The notes under the pieces are model-generated. The model was not told the DNA's origin. It ran no database searches and was given only the letters and a program-made list of their open reading frames with translations. This document shows, piece after piece, positions 8,435 through 17,596 of a stretch of 64,000 nucleotides of DNA. This DNA comes from Cyclobacteriaceae bacterium (GTDB taxonomy: Bacteria > Bacteroidota > Bacteroidia > Cytophagales > Cyclobacteriaceae). The stretch is taken from assembly GCA_028281285.1 (NCBI GenBank), contig JANQKF010000033.1, positions 365,987-429,986 of the forward strand, in the 5' to 3' direction. Every line of letters starts with the position of its first letter. The stretch's first letter is position 1. The translations under genes and the position numbers were made by a program.

Positions 8435-9487
8435 ATGAACAAAATAATGAAAACCAATCGATTCTGGGTTTCAAGCTTGGTGCTGTTGATTATCGTGAGT
8501 TCATGTCGTGACCCGATTGATTTAAAGTTTGAGGCAGAGGATCCGAAAGTGGTTATTGATGGATTTATCACGGATCAATTCAGACCGCAAACAGTGCGCT
8601 TGAGCTACTCTTCGGGATTTACCGAAGAAGGGTTTTTTGAGCCAAACCCGATAGAGAATGCCTTGGTTCGTATTGAGGATGATCAGGGTGAATCATTTGA
8701 TTTGACACATCAAGGTAATGGACTCTATGAATCTACTTCCTTTTTTGCTGAAGAAGGTAAATCATATCGAGTGGTTGTGAACCTGGAATCAGAGGAGTAC
8801 GCCAGTACTTTTGAACAATTGCCTGCAGAAGCTCCACAGAATGCTACATTAAGCTATCAAGCCGAAGAAAAGGAAGAACTTTCAGGGAATGGACTAATTG
8901 TTAGCGATGATGGTGTCGGGGTATATGCAAATATTGCCAAGTCCGATCAGACCGTTTATTATCAATGGCTCATTCAGGAATGGTTCATCGCAGAAGCATT
9001 CTTTAGTCCCGGGATCTTTTGTTATGTAAAAGACTTTGACGTCCCAAGGGTGGTTGTTTTGGAAGATCAGGCAAGACAAGAAGGCGAAGGAGATAGTTAC
9101 GATTTCAGATTAGGGTTTGTGCCGGTAAGCGTAAAAACTAAACGTGACTTTGCGTTTGTGGCCAATCAACTCATTCTTACACAGGAAGCATTTGAGTATT
9201 GGAATGATATCAAAGAACAGTCTCAAACAGTAGGAAGCCTGTTCGATTCGGCTCCATTTACCATTATAGGTAATGTGTTCAACACAAATACAGATGAAGC
9301 CGCTTTGGGGTACTTCGGGGTTTATCGAGAATCAATTGGTAGAACATTCTTCAGCGAGGCAGAACTACCATATCCAATTACTGACTACCCATGTAATCCA
9401 CCCCCTGTAGTACCGAATATTTGTACGGACTGCTCATTATGGGCTGGAGAAATTAATCTTGGATTTAAACCGAATTGGTGGAGGTAA
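8435..9487 (+). CDS. DUF4249 family surface/periplasmic lipoprotein
   Basis: A lipoprotein of about 350 residues. The start is placed at ATG 8435 because GAGGAGG (8425-8431) is a well-spaced ribosome site; in-frame GTG 8414 and ATG 8423 lie upstream and ATG 8447 downstream. The signal peptide ends IIVSSC. DUF4249 hallmarks are present: VVIDGFITDQ with RLSYSSGF near the N-terminus, an early beta-sandwich region, and late QTVGSLFDSAPFTIIGNVF followed by LGYFGVYRES. The protein ends KPNWWR, shared with two paralogues nearby. The family's function is unknown. Constant pairing with a TBDR suggests a surface-exposed partner or lid, in the way SusD serves SusC (inference). Its stop overlaps the next ATG by one base. 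Confidence 0.85.
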   Translation: MNKIMKTNRFWVSSLVLLIIVSSCRDPIDLKFEAEDPKVVIDGFITDQFRPQTVRLSYSSGFTEEGFFEPNPIENALVRIEDDQGESFDLTHQGNGLYESTSFFAEEGKSYRVVVNLESEEYASTFEQLPAEAPQNATLSYQAEEKEELSGNGLIVSDDGVGVYANIAKSDQTVYYQWLIQEWFIAEAFFSPGIFCYVKDFDVPRVVVLEDQARQEGEGDSYDFRLGFVPVSVKTKRDFAFVANQLILTQEAFEYWNDIKEQSQTVGSLFDSAPFTIIGNVFNTNTDEAALGYFGVYRESIGRTFFSEAELPYPITDYPCNPPPVVPNICTDCSLWAGEINLGFKPNWWR

Positions 9488-10545
9488 TGGACATCAGACT
9501 TACATATCGCGTGGCGTTGTGTCTTCTTTTGGCCTTCTTAATGGATTCATGCCAGGAGAGAATCATTTTTGATTTCGGAAATATCGAAAGGAGACTCGTT
9601 GTTGATGGTTTCATTACTGATAGTATGAAACAACATAAGGTTCGACTTACCTACAGTACTGAATTGATGGAACCTCAATATGAAGAAAACGCAACATTAA
9701 TCATTCGGGATGAACTGGGCAATTCACACTTCCTGACCTATGAAGGAGAAGGAAGTTACGTTACTGATTTCATGGCTGCAGAAGAAGATACGCGGTATAA
9801 ATTACTCATTTATTTAGGAGATTCTCTCTTTGAAACGGGGTACGAGGAATTGCCAAAAGGTCAAGGCACAGTTCTGGAAGTGGGTTACACACCAGAGGAG
9901 AGATTATTGGTGAGTGGTAACAGTGATCTCGTTGATGAAGAGGGAGTAAGAATCCGGGGAACCATCTTCAGGGAAGATCAACCATCTTATTATCAATGGA
10001 TTATTGAACATTGGTTTGTCGGTCATGCCTGGCAGGCTCCGGTAAACGGGTGGAAGAGGAGATGCTACATCAAGGACTATGATTTGCATAGGGTACTCCT
10101 TTCTGAGGACGAGCCTGGTGAAGGACAAAGCTCTGATTCCTATGATGTGGAACTTGAGTTCATACCCATTAGTGAAAAGACATGGGAAGGCTTTGTGTCA
10201 AGGATTAGGAGACTTCAAATAAGTGAATCCAGCTATGAATATTGGTCTTACATTAGGGAACAGGTGGAAAATGTCGGAAGCCTTTTTGATGTTGCTCCAA
10301 GAAATATTTACGGGAATGTGTTTAGCTCTATAACGGCCGAACCTGTTTTAGGATACTTTGGTGTCTACCGGGAAATGACCAAGGACATCTACATTAGCGA
10401 TACACTATTGCCTTTCAGAGAGCGTCATTACGATTGCATCATTCCCCCAAAAATTACTCCGGCCGATTCTGCAAACTCTTGTGAAGACTGTTTGTTCATA
10501 GGAGCCGAACATGTACAACGAGAAAAGCCGGATTGGTGGAAATAA
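9487..10545 (+). CDS. DUF4249 family lipoprotein, second copy
   Basis: A tandem paralogue of the preceding gene (352 residues). The signal peptide ends FLMDSC. LVVDGFITDSMKQHKVRLTYST, ENVGSLFDVAPRNIYGNVF and VLGYFGVYREM are aligned with the neighbour. The C-terminus is KPDWWK. The start is ATG 9487, which overlaps the previous TAA (TAATG). The ribosome site GGTGGAGG lies inside the codons for the previous protein's terminal Trp-Trp-Arg. A TTG four codons upstream was rejected. A Cys pair near the end (CIIPP and CEDC) has counterparts in the other copies and may form a disulfide. Confidence 0.85.
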   Translation: MDIRLTYRVALCLLLAFLMDSCQERIIFDFGNIERRLVVDGFITDSMKQHKVRLTYSTELMEPQYEENATLIIRDELGNSHFLTYEGEGSYVTDFMAAEEDTRYKLLIYLGDSLFETGYEELPKGQGTVLEVGYTPEERLLVSGNSDLVDEEGVRIRGTIFREDQPSYYQWIIEHWFVGHAWQAPVNGWKRRCYIKDYDLHRVLLSEDEPGEGQSSDSYDVELEFIPISEKTWEGFVSRIRRLQISESSYEYWSYIREQVENVGSLFDVAPRNIYGNVFSSITAEPVLGYFGVYREMTKDIYISDTLLPFRERHYDCIIPPKITPADSANSCEDCLFIGAEHVQREKPDWWK

Positions 10546-10548
10546 GAT

Positions 10549-12360
10549 ATGAGAAAATTAATAGCATTTTTCATTTTGATCTTTACCTCGCCAAGCCTTT
10601 TGGCGCAAGACCAGGTGGACTTCGTTCAGGATCAAGCACAAAATCAGGAGATTTATGTCCATTTCGACAGGCCTTTTTACCTGGGAGGTGAAACGATTTG
10701 GTTTAGCCTTTACAATTACCGGGCAGATAATCACCAGTTGATTTTCGGTCGGAGGTTTATGCAACTTACCCTCGTTGATAAGAATAAGCAGGTAGTCAAA
10801 AAGGAGAGAATTCGTGTGGTTGACGGCAAAACCTGGGGGCAATTGACAATTCCTGACAATCTAACCACAGGGAATTACCTTTTCCTGGTCACTTATCCCT
10901 TTGAGGCGGCCGATAACTTCCTTTACCGCAAAGTCATCCCGATTTATAACCCCAATGATGAACTACCCACATCTGCACCTCTTGATGTATTTGTAGATCT
11001 CCCTGACAAGATGATGGAGTTTAAGGGCATATCAACCAAAGAAGAAATTCTCACAATAACTCCGGATAAATCCAGCTATGAGAGGAGGGAGCCTATCACG
11101 ATATCCCTTAATCTACCGGACGAACTCACAGGTAAGGCATCCATTGTAGTGAGGGAAAAGACATTCAGTGGAAGCCAAGGATTGGATATTAGAACTATTG
11201 CGATGGACCCGGGGGACTCTTCAGTCGATAGTCACCTCTCAGCAGTGGAAAGGACAAATTTCAGGGAGAATAAGCCACTTAACTGGAGATTGGTTGATTC
11301 CCATGGTTTGCTCTTGTACGAATTGATTCAAACCGATTCGGCTCCTGAGAGTTCTATACCTTATGTCTATATCCCTGAAGACAGAATGACTCACGGCATA
11401 TTTGAGGTGAGGCCAAAACAATTTGTATTCGATGCAACGGATGTTTCGGGTGACGAGAAGAGTCTTTATTTCAGCAGCTTTACTTTCGGTACGTTTGGTG
11501 CTGAGAGTCAGGGAGAGCAGAGATTTGATTGGATATACAGAGCAACCAACTATAATAATATTATACCTAAAGAATTGAACAGGACCTTAGAACTGAGCCC
11601 TTCGGTTGCTCAATATATTCAAAAAAGGAGGCTCAGAACTGAAGTTCTCAGTTCTTACGGGTCGAACCTAGTCATTGAAACAAAGGAAGAAGATGTTTCA
11701 GGGTTGCAGTATCGACCAGCAATTTGGAAAAAGGCGGATGACTATACTGAAATGAGCTCACTTCCGGAGTTTTTAAGGGAAATAGTCTTAGGACTAAGAG
11801 TCTGGGACAGGCGAAATAAGTATGATCTCCGACTCAATTTTGTTGGGGGCAGATATCCATATGCGCCTTTTTATCTGGTTAACGGTGTTCCAACCTGGGA
11901 CACTCAACGTGTGCTGGAAATACCCATGAAAGACATATTCGGGGTAGGTGTTATCAAGGATTTGCAAACCGAAACAGGACAAGCACGTGACGCCCGTGCC
12001 GAGCTTGAAAGGTTTGGGTATTTTGGATCGAATGGAATTCTGTCGGTAGAATTAAGGCCAGGGGTTGCGAACCCATTTCAGTCGGAATACAACAATTTAC
12101 TCAAAAGACAATTCTATCTCGAAGCCCAGAGTCTTCAGATTCCGGAATACACGCTTGAAACTCAAAAGTCTTTTATTCCGGATTTCCGCCCGGTCTTGTA
12201 TTGGAATCCGAATGTCGTTTTTGCAAAGGAGGGAAATCCAAAGATCAGCTTTTTTGCTTCTGACGATTCAGGAGAATATGAGGTAATTGTTGAAGGAATT
12301 GGGAAGAATGGCGAGATAATATATGGTAAAAAAATAATCTCAATTGGAAAAGGGTCATAG
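10549..12360 (+). CDS. Secreted MG2-domain protein with TonB-receptor plug-like C-terminal region
   Basis: An exported protein of 603 residues: signal peptide 1-19 (LLAQ). Residues about 33-130 resemble an alpha-2-macroglobulin MG2 beta-sandwich (IYVHFDRPFYLGGETIWFS, then a GNYLFLVTYPF strand). The middle is beta-rich and unassigned. From about 425, FYLVNGVPTWDTQRVLEIPM, DIFGVGVIKDL and GYFGSNGILSVELRPG follow the order of the TBDR plug motifs (VIDGVP, D-I-ESIEVLKD, GANGVI). No beta-barrel follows. It ends in a strand-rich domain with FRPVLYWNPNV. Function unknown; it may bind the neighbouring receptor or extracellular protein. It starts 3 bp after the second DUF4249 gene and is paralogous to the next gene. 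Confidence 0.65.
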   Translation: MRKLIAFFILIFTSPSLLAQDQVDFVQDQAQNQEIYVHFDRPFYLGGETIWFSLYNYRADNHQLIFGRRFMQLTLVDKNKQVVKKERIRVVDGKTWGQLTIPDNLTTGNYLFLVTYPFEAADNFLYRKVIPIYNPNDELPTSAPLDVFVDLPDKMMEFKGISTKEEILTITPDKSSYERREPITISLNLPDELTGKASIVVREKTFSGSQGLDIRTIAMDPGDSSVDSHLSAVERTNFRENKPLNWRLVDSHGLLLYELIQTDSAPESSIPYVYIPEDRMTHGIFEVRPKQFVFDATDVSGDEKSLYFSSFTFGTFGAESQGEQRFDWIYRATNYNNIIPKELNRTLELSPSVAQYIQKRRLRTEVLSSYGSNLVIETKEEDVSGLQYRPAIWKKADDYTEMSSLPEFLREIVLGLRVWDRRNKYDLRLNFVGGRYPYAPFYLVNGVPTWDTQRVLEIPMKDIFGVGVIKDLQTETGQARDARAELERFGYFGSNGILSVELRPGVANPFQSEYNNLLKRQFYLEAQSLQIPEYTLETQKSFIPDFRPVLYWNPNVVFAKEGNPKISFFASDDSGEYEVIVEGIGKNGEIIYGKKIISIGKGS

Positions 12361-12362
12361 TT

Positions 12363-14156
12363 ATGAGGAATTTGAATATCAGACGATCTAAGCTAATCAT
12401 CAGTATGCATCTAATGGCCATTTCAATAGTGCTGAATGGCCAATCTTCCAGTCAAGAAGCTTATATCAGTCGAGACAAACCATTCTATATTGAAGGAGAA
12501 ACGGTCTGGTATAGCCTGTTTTTATATAACAAAACTGACCAGAGTTTAATCAATGGGACCAAGTTTATGGAACTGTCCTTGGTGACTCCTGAAGGCATGG
12601 CTTCAATAAGCCAGAAAATTCGTGTTGAAAACGGGCGAGTAGCAGGTCAGATACGATTACCTGAAAAATTGAAAACAGCAAACTATTTGCTAGTACTTAC
12701 CTATCCTTCTGAAAGAGTTCAAGATTATGTGTATAGTACTTTGCTACCTGTCTTCTCAAAGGAGTCGGCTATTGCCGACCCGGGTTCTCCTGTTCCAATA
12801 TCTAACCCAATTACTACATTGAAGCCAGATCCTCAAAACCAAGTTGATGTAATTACTGTTGATGGTAACATGGGGAACCGGAGTCAAGTGACGGTCAGGA
12901 TAGATTTGAGTGAACTATCCACAATGAATAATACAGCGTCCGTTGTGGTCAGAAAAAAATACATGTCCGATTTCTATAAGCAAATTGACCCGCTGACCAG
13001 TAAGCTAATTTCTACCATCAATAAATCTAATTCAAGGGCTGAACGAGCGATCAGCTTTTCTAAATCTGACACTCATGGTTCACTTCTCTACAAGTTGCGG
13101 AAAGTTCTTGGTCCACAGGAAACGGCAGTGAATGCTGCATATATCAAGGAAGATCAAAAGCAGGCATTGATTTTTGAAGAAGAGTCTGGTAATTATATGC
13201 TCGATGCTTCAAACCTTAGTCCGGGCCGAAAGACTTTTTACTTCAACCACTTCTATTTTCTCCCATGGAGTGATAATCGTTACCGATATGTGCGCAAACG
13301 CTGGATGAATGGGGGAGAAATGACACTTGAGTTCGTAGATGATCAACGTAATTTTGATGAAATTCTGCCGGAAGGCATAAAATCCGAGTTGTCCCCAAAC
13401 CCGATCGTTGAACACTACCTGGATCAACTTGATTTGTTGAAGAGGATCAAGCAGGCTTACCCAAAGCCTAATGAAGGTGTATTGGGTGAATCGGTAGATG
13501 AGTCTTATCTGCCAAGTGACTGGTACAAGGTAAGCGATTATGCAGCTATGGAGAACCTTCCCGAATTCTTGAGAGAAGTGGTTTCAGGACTAAAATATAC
13601 CCGAAAGGACGGTGTCTATGATTTCCGATTCAGTTATCCTGGAGATAAGTACAGAGGAATGCCCTTTATAATAGTTGACGGAATTCCTACACTGGATGTC
13701 GATAAGGTATTTAATATTCCTATTAAGGATATTGAAGGCGTTGGCGTATTAAAGGACTTGACCACCTCAACTGAAATGGCAAAGCAAAACAGAGAGGATT
13801 TGAAGCAATTTGGATATTTTGGTGAAAACGGAATATTGTTCATCAAGCTGAAGGGCAACGTAGTTAATCCATTGCAGCAAGAGTTGACCAAAATGCCTCA
13901 ACGCGACTTGATTTCTTCAGCCGCCCGGTTTCCAATGCCTGAATTTCAGTCATCAGATATGACATCGGTTCCTGATTTTAGGTCAGTGTTGTATTGGAAC
14001 GCCATTGTGCCTACCACCGATGGAAAAGGGGAGATTTCTTTCTATACCTCTGATGACAATGGTCAATATGAAATTATAATTGAAGCAGTCTCCTCGAATG
14101 GTCAGCCTTTAAAGGTGGTCAAGGAAATTAAAATAGGAACAGCAAAAGGAAACTAA
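12363..14156 (+). CDS. Secreted MG2-domain protein with plug-like region, second copy
   Basis: A paralogue of the preceding gene (597 residues), starting 2 bp after its stop. A signal-like segment ends near residue 28 (IVLNGQ). The MG2-like region AYISRDKPFYIEGETVWYS and the NYLLVLTYPS strand align with the neighbour. MENLPEFLREVVSGL, FIIVDGIPTLDVDKVFNIPI, DIEGVGVLKDL and GYFGENGILFIKLKG repeat the plug-like order. FRSVLYWNAIVPTTDGKGEIS with SFYTSDDNGQYEI closes the protein. Sequence divergence from the first copy is considerable, so the duplication is not recent. Its stop overlaps the next ATG by one base. Function unknown. Confidence 0.65.
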   Translation: MRNLNIRRSKLIISMHLMAISIVLNGQSSSQEAYISRDKPFYIEGETVWYSLFLYNKTDQSLINGTKFMELSLVTPEGMASISQKIRVENGRVAGQIRLPEKLKTANYLLVLTYPSERVQDYVYSTLLPVFSKESAIADPGSPVPISNPITTLKPDPQNQVDVITVDGNMGNRSQVTVRIDLSELSTMNNTASVVVRKKYMSDFYKQIDPLTSKLISTINKSNSRAERAISFSKSDTHGSLLYKLRKVLGPQETAVNAAYIKEDQKQALIFEEESGNYMLDASNLSPGRKTFYFNHFYFLPWSDNRYRYVRKRWMNGGEMTLEFVDDQRNFDEILPEGIKSELSPNPIVEHYLDQLDLLKRIKQAYPKPNEGVLGESVDESYLPSDWYKVSDYAAMENLPEFLREVVSGLKYTRKDGVYDFRFSYPGDKYRGMPFIIVDGIPTLDVDKVFNIPIKDIEGVGVLKDLTTSTEMAKQNREDLKQFGYFGENGILFIKLKGNVVNPLQQELTKMPQRDLISSAARFPMPEFQSSDMTSVPDFRSVLYWNAIVPTTDGKGEISFYTSDDNGQYEIIIEAVSSNGQPLKVVKEIKIGTAKGN

Positions 14157-15367
14157 TGAGTTGGATGATCAAGACCATAAGGATTTCAAAACTTTCGAGG
14201 CTGAGTTTACTGTCTTTTTCCATTCTCGTTTTAGTCAATTCATGTAAGGAACCTATTGATGCTTTCGACTTTGAAGGGAACAATAGGTTGGTTATAGATG
14301 GGTTCATTACGGATCAATTGAAAGTTCACGAAATCAGATTGTCTTATTCATCCGGGTTTGAGGATGGAATTTTCCAGCAATTGTTAGAAGAGGACGCCTC
14401 GGTGTATGTAGAGGATGATTTGGGAGCAAGATTTGAATTCCAACACACGGGTTCTGGTCGATATCAATCTGCTCCGTTCAGTGCTTCTGCTGACAGAGAT
14501 TATCAACTCTTTGTTCAGGTAGGTGAAGAAGCTTATAGTTCATCTAACCAGAGAATGCCTTTAAGAGCAGCAAAGGCTGACATTCGATTTGAACGAGGAG
14601 AAAGGGAGGTATTGTCAAACTCTGGCAGAGCAATTGTAACGAGGGAGGGAGTGGTAATTACTGCTAATATGCCTTCTGCCAATTCCAACACTTACTATCA
14701 CTGGGTATTCGAAAACTATCATCAATATATATCACCGGACTTCGGTCCTATTGCAGCTGTTTTTGGGGATTTGATCCTGGAATCTTTCAGAGGAGTTGAT
14801 TTCTTGACTGAAGAACAAAGAGACACCATGGCCACGTGGCGAGATCCGCTTGCGGAAACCTGCTATTTGAGGAATATACCTGATCCACAGGTGGTTATTC
14901 ACCAAAACAATCCTGGGACTTCAACTTATGATGTTGAAATAGACTTTATCAATAGAGATCAGTCTTTCATTTTTGATTATGCGATCAGATCAAGACAGTT
15001 GATTACAGATGAGGCATCATTTAGGTACTGGAACCAGATCAAGCAACAATTTGAAAATGTAGGTAGCCTGTTTGATGCGGCCGCATCGTCTATTAATGGG
15101 AACATTGTTAATCGTTCAACCGGTGAGACCTCTTTGGGCTACTTTGGTGTTTACCGAGAATATTTTGACTTGTTTTTCTTCAACGATGAAGAACTTGGTT
15201 TTGATCCACAACCTTTATCATGCCGAACTGAAGACCGAGCTTTTTTGCATTTGGCTCAGGCATTGGGCCCGGAAAATGAGGAGAAACCTTGGGGTGATTG
15301 CATCAGCTGTTTAGAAAGAGGAGGAGCACTTAGCACCACGCACAGAAAGCCTGATTGGTGGAGATAG
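14156..15367 (+). CDS. DUF4249 family lipoprotein, third copy
   Basis: The longest DUF4249 copy (403 residues) and the last gene of the unit. Signal peptide ends VLVNSC. LVIDGFITDQLKVHEIRLSY, ENVGSLFDAAASSINGNIV and SLGYFGVYREYF are the family landmarks. It carries an insertion of about 50 residues in the middle (around the ATWRDPLAETCYL segment) absent from the other two. It ends HRKPDWWR, again the Trp-Trp tail. Translation overlap TAATG with the MG2-like gene upstream suggests coupling. The facing AI-2E gene ends one base after it, with no terminator hairpin visible between them. Confidence 0.85.
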   Translation: MSWMIKTIRISKLSRLSLLSFSILVLVNSCKEPIDAFDFEGNNRLVIDGFITDQLKVHEIRLSYSSGFEDGIFQQLLEEDASVYVEDDLGARFEFQHTGSGRYQSAPFSASADRDYQLFVQVGEEAYSSSNQRMPLRAAKADIRFERGEREVLSNSGRAIVTREGVVITANMPSANSNTYYHWVFENYHQYISPDFGPIAAVFGDLILESFRGVDFLTEEQRDTMATWRDPLAETCYLRNIPDPQVVIHQNNPGTSTYDVEIDFINRDQSFIFDYAIRSRQLITDEASFRYWNQIKQQFENVGSLFDAAASSINGNIVNRSTGETSLGYFGVYREYFDLFFFNDEELGFDPQPLSCRTEDRAFLHLAQALGPENEEKPWGDCISCLERGGALSTTHRKPDWWR

Positions 15368-15368
15368 G

Positions 15369-16442
15369 CTATTTCTGCCTGCTTAAATGGCTTCTGCCCA
15401 TTAGCTTCACCAACAAATCCGCATCAGGCATTTGGGCAAGTATCACCCGCGCCAATACAATTAAAGGAACCGAAAGAAGCATACCGGCAACTCCCCAGAT
15501 ATATCCCCAAATAACAAGTCCGAGAATCACAGTCACTGTATTCAGTGCAACGGATGACCCCATTACATACGGTTCAATGACATTACCCCAGACAAACTGA
15601 GTGGCAATCAAAAGGGTAATGAACAAAGTGAATGTTCCGCTTGAATCAATTTGTATAAGCCCTAACAGTATTGGCGGAATAGTCGCTGCAATAGATCCCA
15701 CAGTCGGTATGAAATTTAGCAGAAAGGCCAGAAAGCCCCAGAACAGGGCAAAGTCAATTCCAAAAAGCCAACTGATAAGACCGAAGCAGAGTCCTGTGCA
15801 AAAACTGGTCAGAAACTTCACCTTCATATAAGAAACAATGGACGCTTTGACCTCCACAAAAGATTTAATCAGCCGCTCTTTCCCTTTCTGATCATCACCT
15901 TCCAAATAGCTTATGTATTTCTCGTATCTAATTATACTGCCAAGTACAGCCACCAAGTAGACTGTAGTCAAAATGAAGTTAAATGTGAATGTTCCCAGTT
16001 GGCTAGCCACAAATCCCGAGGTATTAACCAAAAAATCCCGAGAAAAAAGTTTGTTCAAAGCGGCTATGAAGCCGTCAGCCTCTAGTTCTTCGGCACCTGG
16101 AATGAATGAGAGATCCTGCAAAATTCGTTCGAAGCGCACCTCCATCTGAGAAAGAAGCTTTTCCTTTTCTGCCACAAGTTGTGTGGCCGTGTCAGCGATT
16201 ACCAAGCCAATGAGAAACAAAATGCCTATGGTCACTACAGTGATTAATGTTATACTGACTGTATAAGGCCAATTTCTCTTGCTTAAGTATTCGATAATAG
16301 GTGAAAGCAATATTCCTATAAACAAGGCAAATGCCAAAGGGATCAACAATCCCGAGAGCTCCTTGATTATCAAAATGACCAAAATTGTCATGAAAAACAG
16401 GAGGGTATTTTTAATTGTTTTCAGGTGACTGGTGCTATCCAT
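15369..16442 (-). CDS. AI-2E family transporter (PerM-like permease)
   Basis: A polytopic inner-membrane protein of about 357 residues in the AI-2E exporter/PerM family. Membrane helices open the protein (LLFFMTILVILIIKELSGLLIPLAFALFIG), followed by a central soluble stretch (about 95-150) and a helical C-terminal half. The family landmark is GIDFALFWGFLAFLLNFIPTVGS near 215-240, with IEPYVMG and the final membrane pair after it. Members export diverse small molecules or act as Na+/H+ antiporters; the AI-2 name is historical, and no quorum role is shown here. ATG 16442 is chosen over an in-frame TTG at 16463 because the promoter -7 box (16464-16471) abuts that TTG, so a transcript would begin after it. 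It is divergent from accA. Confidence 0.85.
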   Translation of the reverse strand: MDSTSHLKTIKNTLLFFMTILVILIIKELSGLLIPLAFALFIGILLSPIIEYLSKRNWPYTVSITLITVVTIGILFLIGLVIADTATQLVAEKEKLLSQMEVRFERILQDLSFIPGAEELEADGFIAALNKLFSRDFLVNTSGFVASQLGTFTFNFILTTVYLVAVLGSIIRYEKYISYLEGDDQKGKERLIKSFVEVKASIVSYMKVKFLTSFCTGLCFGLISWLFGIDFALFWGFLAFLLNFIPTVGSIAATIPPILLGLIQIDSSGTFTLFITLLIATQFVWGNVIEPYVMGSSVALNTVTVILGLVIWGYIWGVAGMLLSVPLIVLARVILAQMPDADLLVKLMGRSHLSRQK

Positions 16443-16463
16443 ATTGTTGACGATGCGAAGCAA

Positions 16464-16496
16464 TGAATTTACCGATTGTGACTTTCATGTCAAAAA
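16464..16496 (-). promoter_or_regulatory. Bacteroidota-type promoter of the AI-2E family gene
   Basis: On the reverse strand TTTTTG (16491-16496) is followed after 19 bases by TAAATTCA (16464-16471). The consensus is TTTG-N19-TAnnTTTG; the -33 box and spacing are exact and the -7 box has two mismatches. Confidence 0.5.
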
Positions 16497-16506
16497 TTTG
16501 AGCTGC

Positions 16507-16539
16507 TTGGTCAGTCAAATCAGATTAATATTAATTTTG
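16507..16539 (+). promoter_or_regulatory. Bacteroidota-type promoter of accA
   Basis: TTG at 16507-16509 and a perfect TAnnTTTG box, TAATTTTG, at 16532-16539, separated by 22 bases. The box ends 20 bp before the accA ATG, which leaves a short leader. Confidence 0.6.
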
Positions 16540-16559
16540 TACCTTCCTAAAATAACCCT

Positions 16560-17507
16560 ATGCTTTTGGAATTCGAAAAACCCATAGTTGAATTAGAGGC
16601 GAAATTGGACGAAATGAAGCAATTGGCCGAGAGTAGTAACGTGAACGTAGACGATGATATCAAATCACTGGAGAAGAAAATCCAGAAACTCAAGGAAGAT
16701 ACCTATGGCAATCTGACACGTTGGCAAAAAGTACAGCTTTCCCGGCACCCTGACAGACCTTATGCACTGGATTATATCTACAGTATTACTGATGACTTTG
16801 TTGAGCTGCACGGAGATCGCACAGTGAAAGATGACAAGGCGATGGTTGGAGGACTTGGTACCGTTAATGGCCAGAGCATTATGTTTATTGGTCAGCAGAA
16901 AGGTAGAAATACCAAACAGCGTCAAATGCGAAATTTTGGTATGGCTAACCCTGAGGGATATAGAAAAGCTTTGCGATTGATGAAGATGGCGGAGAAATTT
17001 AACACTCCAATAGTCACTCTCATTGATACTCCTGGAGCTTACCCCGGTTTAGAAGCGGAGGAAAGAGGGCAGGGTGAAGCCATTGCGAGAAACATTCAGG
17101 AAATGTTCATGCTCAAAGTGCCGGTGATTTGCATTATTATAGGAGAAGGTGCATCAGGTGGAGCTTTGGGAATTGCCATTGGTGATAAGGTGCTAATGCT
17201 CGAGAACACTTGGTATTCTGTCATCTCACCTGAATCATGTTCTTCAATTCTTTGGAGAAGCTGGGAATATAAGGAACAAGCCGCTGAGGCATTGAAACTT
17301 ACGGCTGACGATATGAGTGGCTTTGGCTTAATTGACGGGATTGTAAATGAACCACTGGGAGGAGCACATCGTGATCCGGCCTGGATGTACAATGAGCTTA
17401 AGACACGAATTCTAAGCGAGATCAAGGCTTTGAACAAAGTAGATATACAAAAAAGAATTGACGACCGCATCGAGAAATTCTCCGGAATGGGTGAGGTTGT
17501 GGAATAA
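16560..17507 (+). CDS. accA: Acetyl-CoA carboxylase carboxyltransferase subunit alpha
   Basis: Alpha subunit of the carboxyltransferase that moves the carboxyl group from biotin-BCCP to acetyl-CoA, giving malonyl-CoA for fatty-acid synthesis; it works as an alpha2beta2 complex with AccD in the cytosol. The N-terminal helical segment ([16 protein letters not shown]) and [12 protein letters not shown] are family signatures. The crotonase-fold core has [19 protein letters not shown] near 157-175 and [19 protein letters not shown], which carry the acyl-CoA/biotin oxyanion loops. At 315 residues it is a normal bacterial stand-alone AccA. ATG 16560 gives the standard N-terminus. It has its own promoter and a strong terminator. 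Confidence 0.97.
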   Translation: MLLEFEKPIVELEAKLDEMKQLAESSNVNVDDDIKSLEKKIQKLKEDTYGNLTRWQKVQLSRHPDRPYALDYIYSITDDFVELHGDRTVKDDKAMVGGLGTVNGQSIMFIGQQKGRNTKQRQMRNFGMANPEGYRKALRLMKMAEKFNTPIVTLIDTPGAYPGLEAEERGQGEAIARNIQEMFMLKVPVICIIIGEGASGGALGIAIGDKVLMLENTWYSVISPESCSSILWRSWEYKEQAAEALKLTADDMSGFGLIDGIVNEPLGGAHRDPAWMYNELKTRILSEIKALNKVDIQKRIDDRIEKFSGMGEVVE

Positions 17508-17529
17508 TAAGAGATATTTATGCAAGTGT

Positions 17530-17568
17530 AAGACCGCAGGGTGATGACTTTGCGGTCTTTTTGTTTTT
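17530..17568 (+). terminator. Rho-independent terminator of accA
   Basis: A perfect 9-bp stem AAGACCGCA / TGCGGTCTT with a 12-base loop, followed by TTTTGTTTTT. It begins 23 bp after the accA stop. The T-tail overlaps a spurious upstream TTG start for the next gene. Confidence 0.9.
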
Positions 17569-17596
17569 GGCTAATTTCCATCCAAGAGCCTTAAAA

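Noticed and set aside
5715..15367. A SusC/SusD polysaccharide locus
   Set aside because: The lipoproteins are DUF4249-like, not SusD-like (no SusD TPR pattern), and no glycosidase sits within the unit.
15369..16442. A quorum-sensing AI-2 system
   Set aside because: The AI-2E family name is historical; no luxS or lsr genes are present, so a signalling role is not supported.
17561..17596. Upstream TTG start of the first DUF6090-like gene
   Set aside because: It lies in the T-tail of the accA terminator, and the 12 added residues lack family character.
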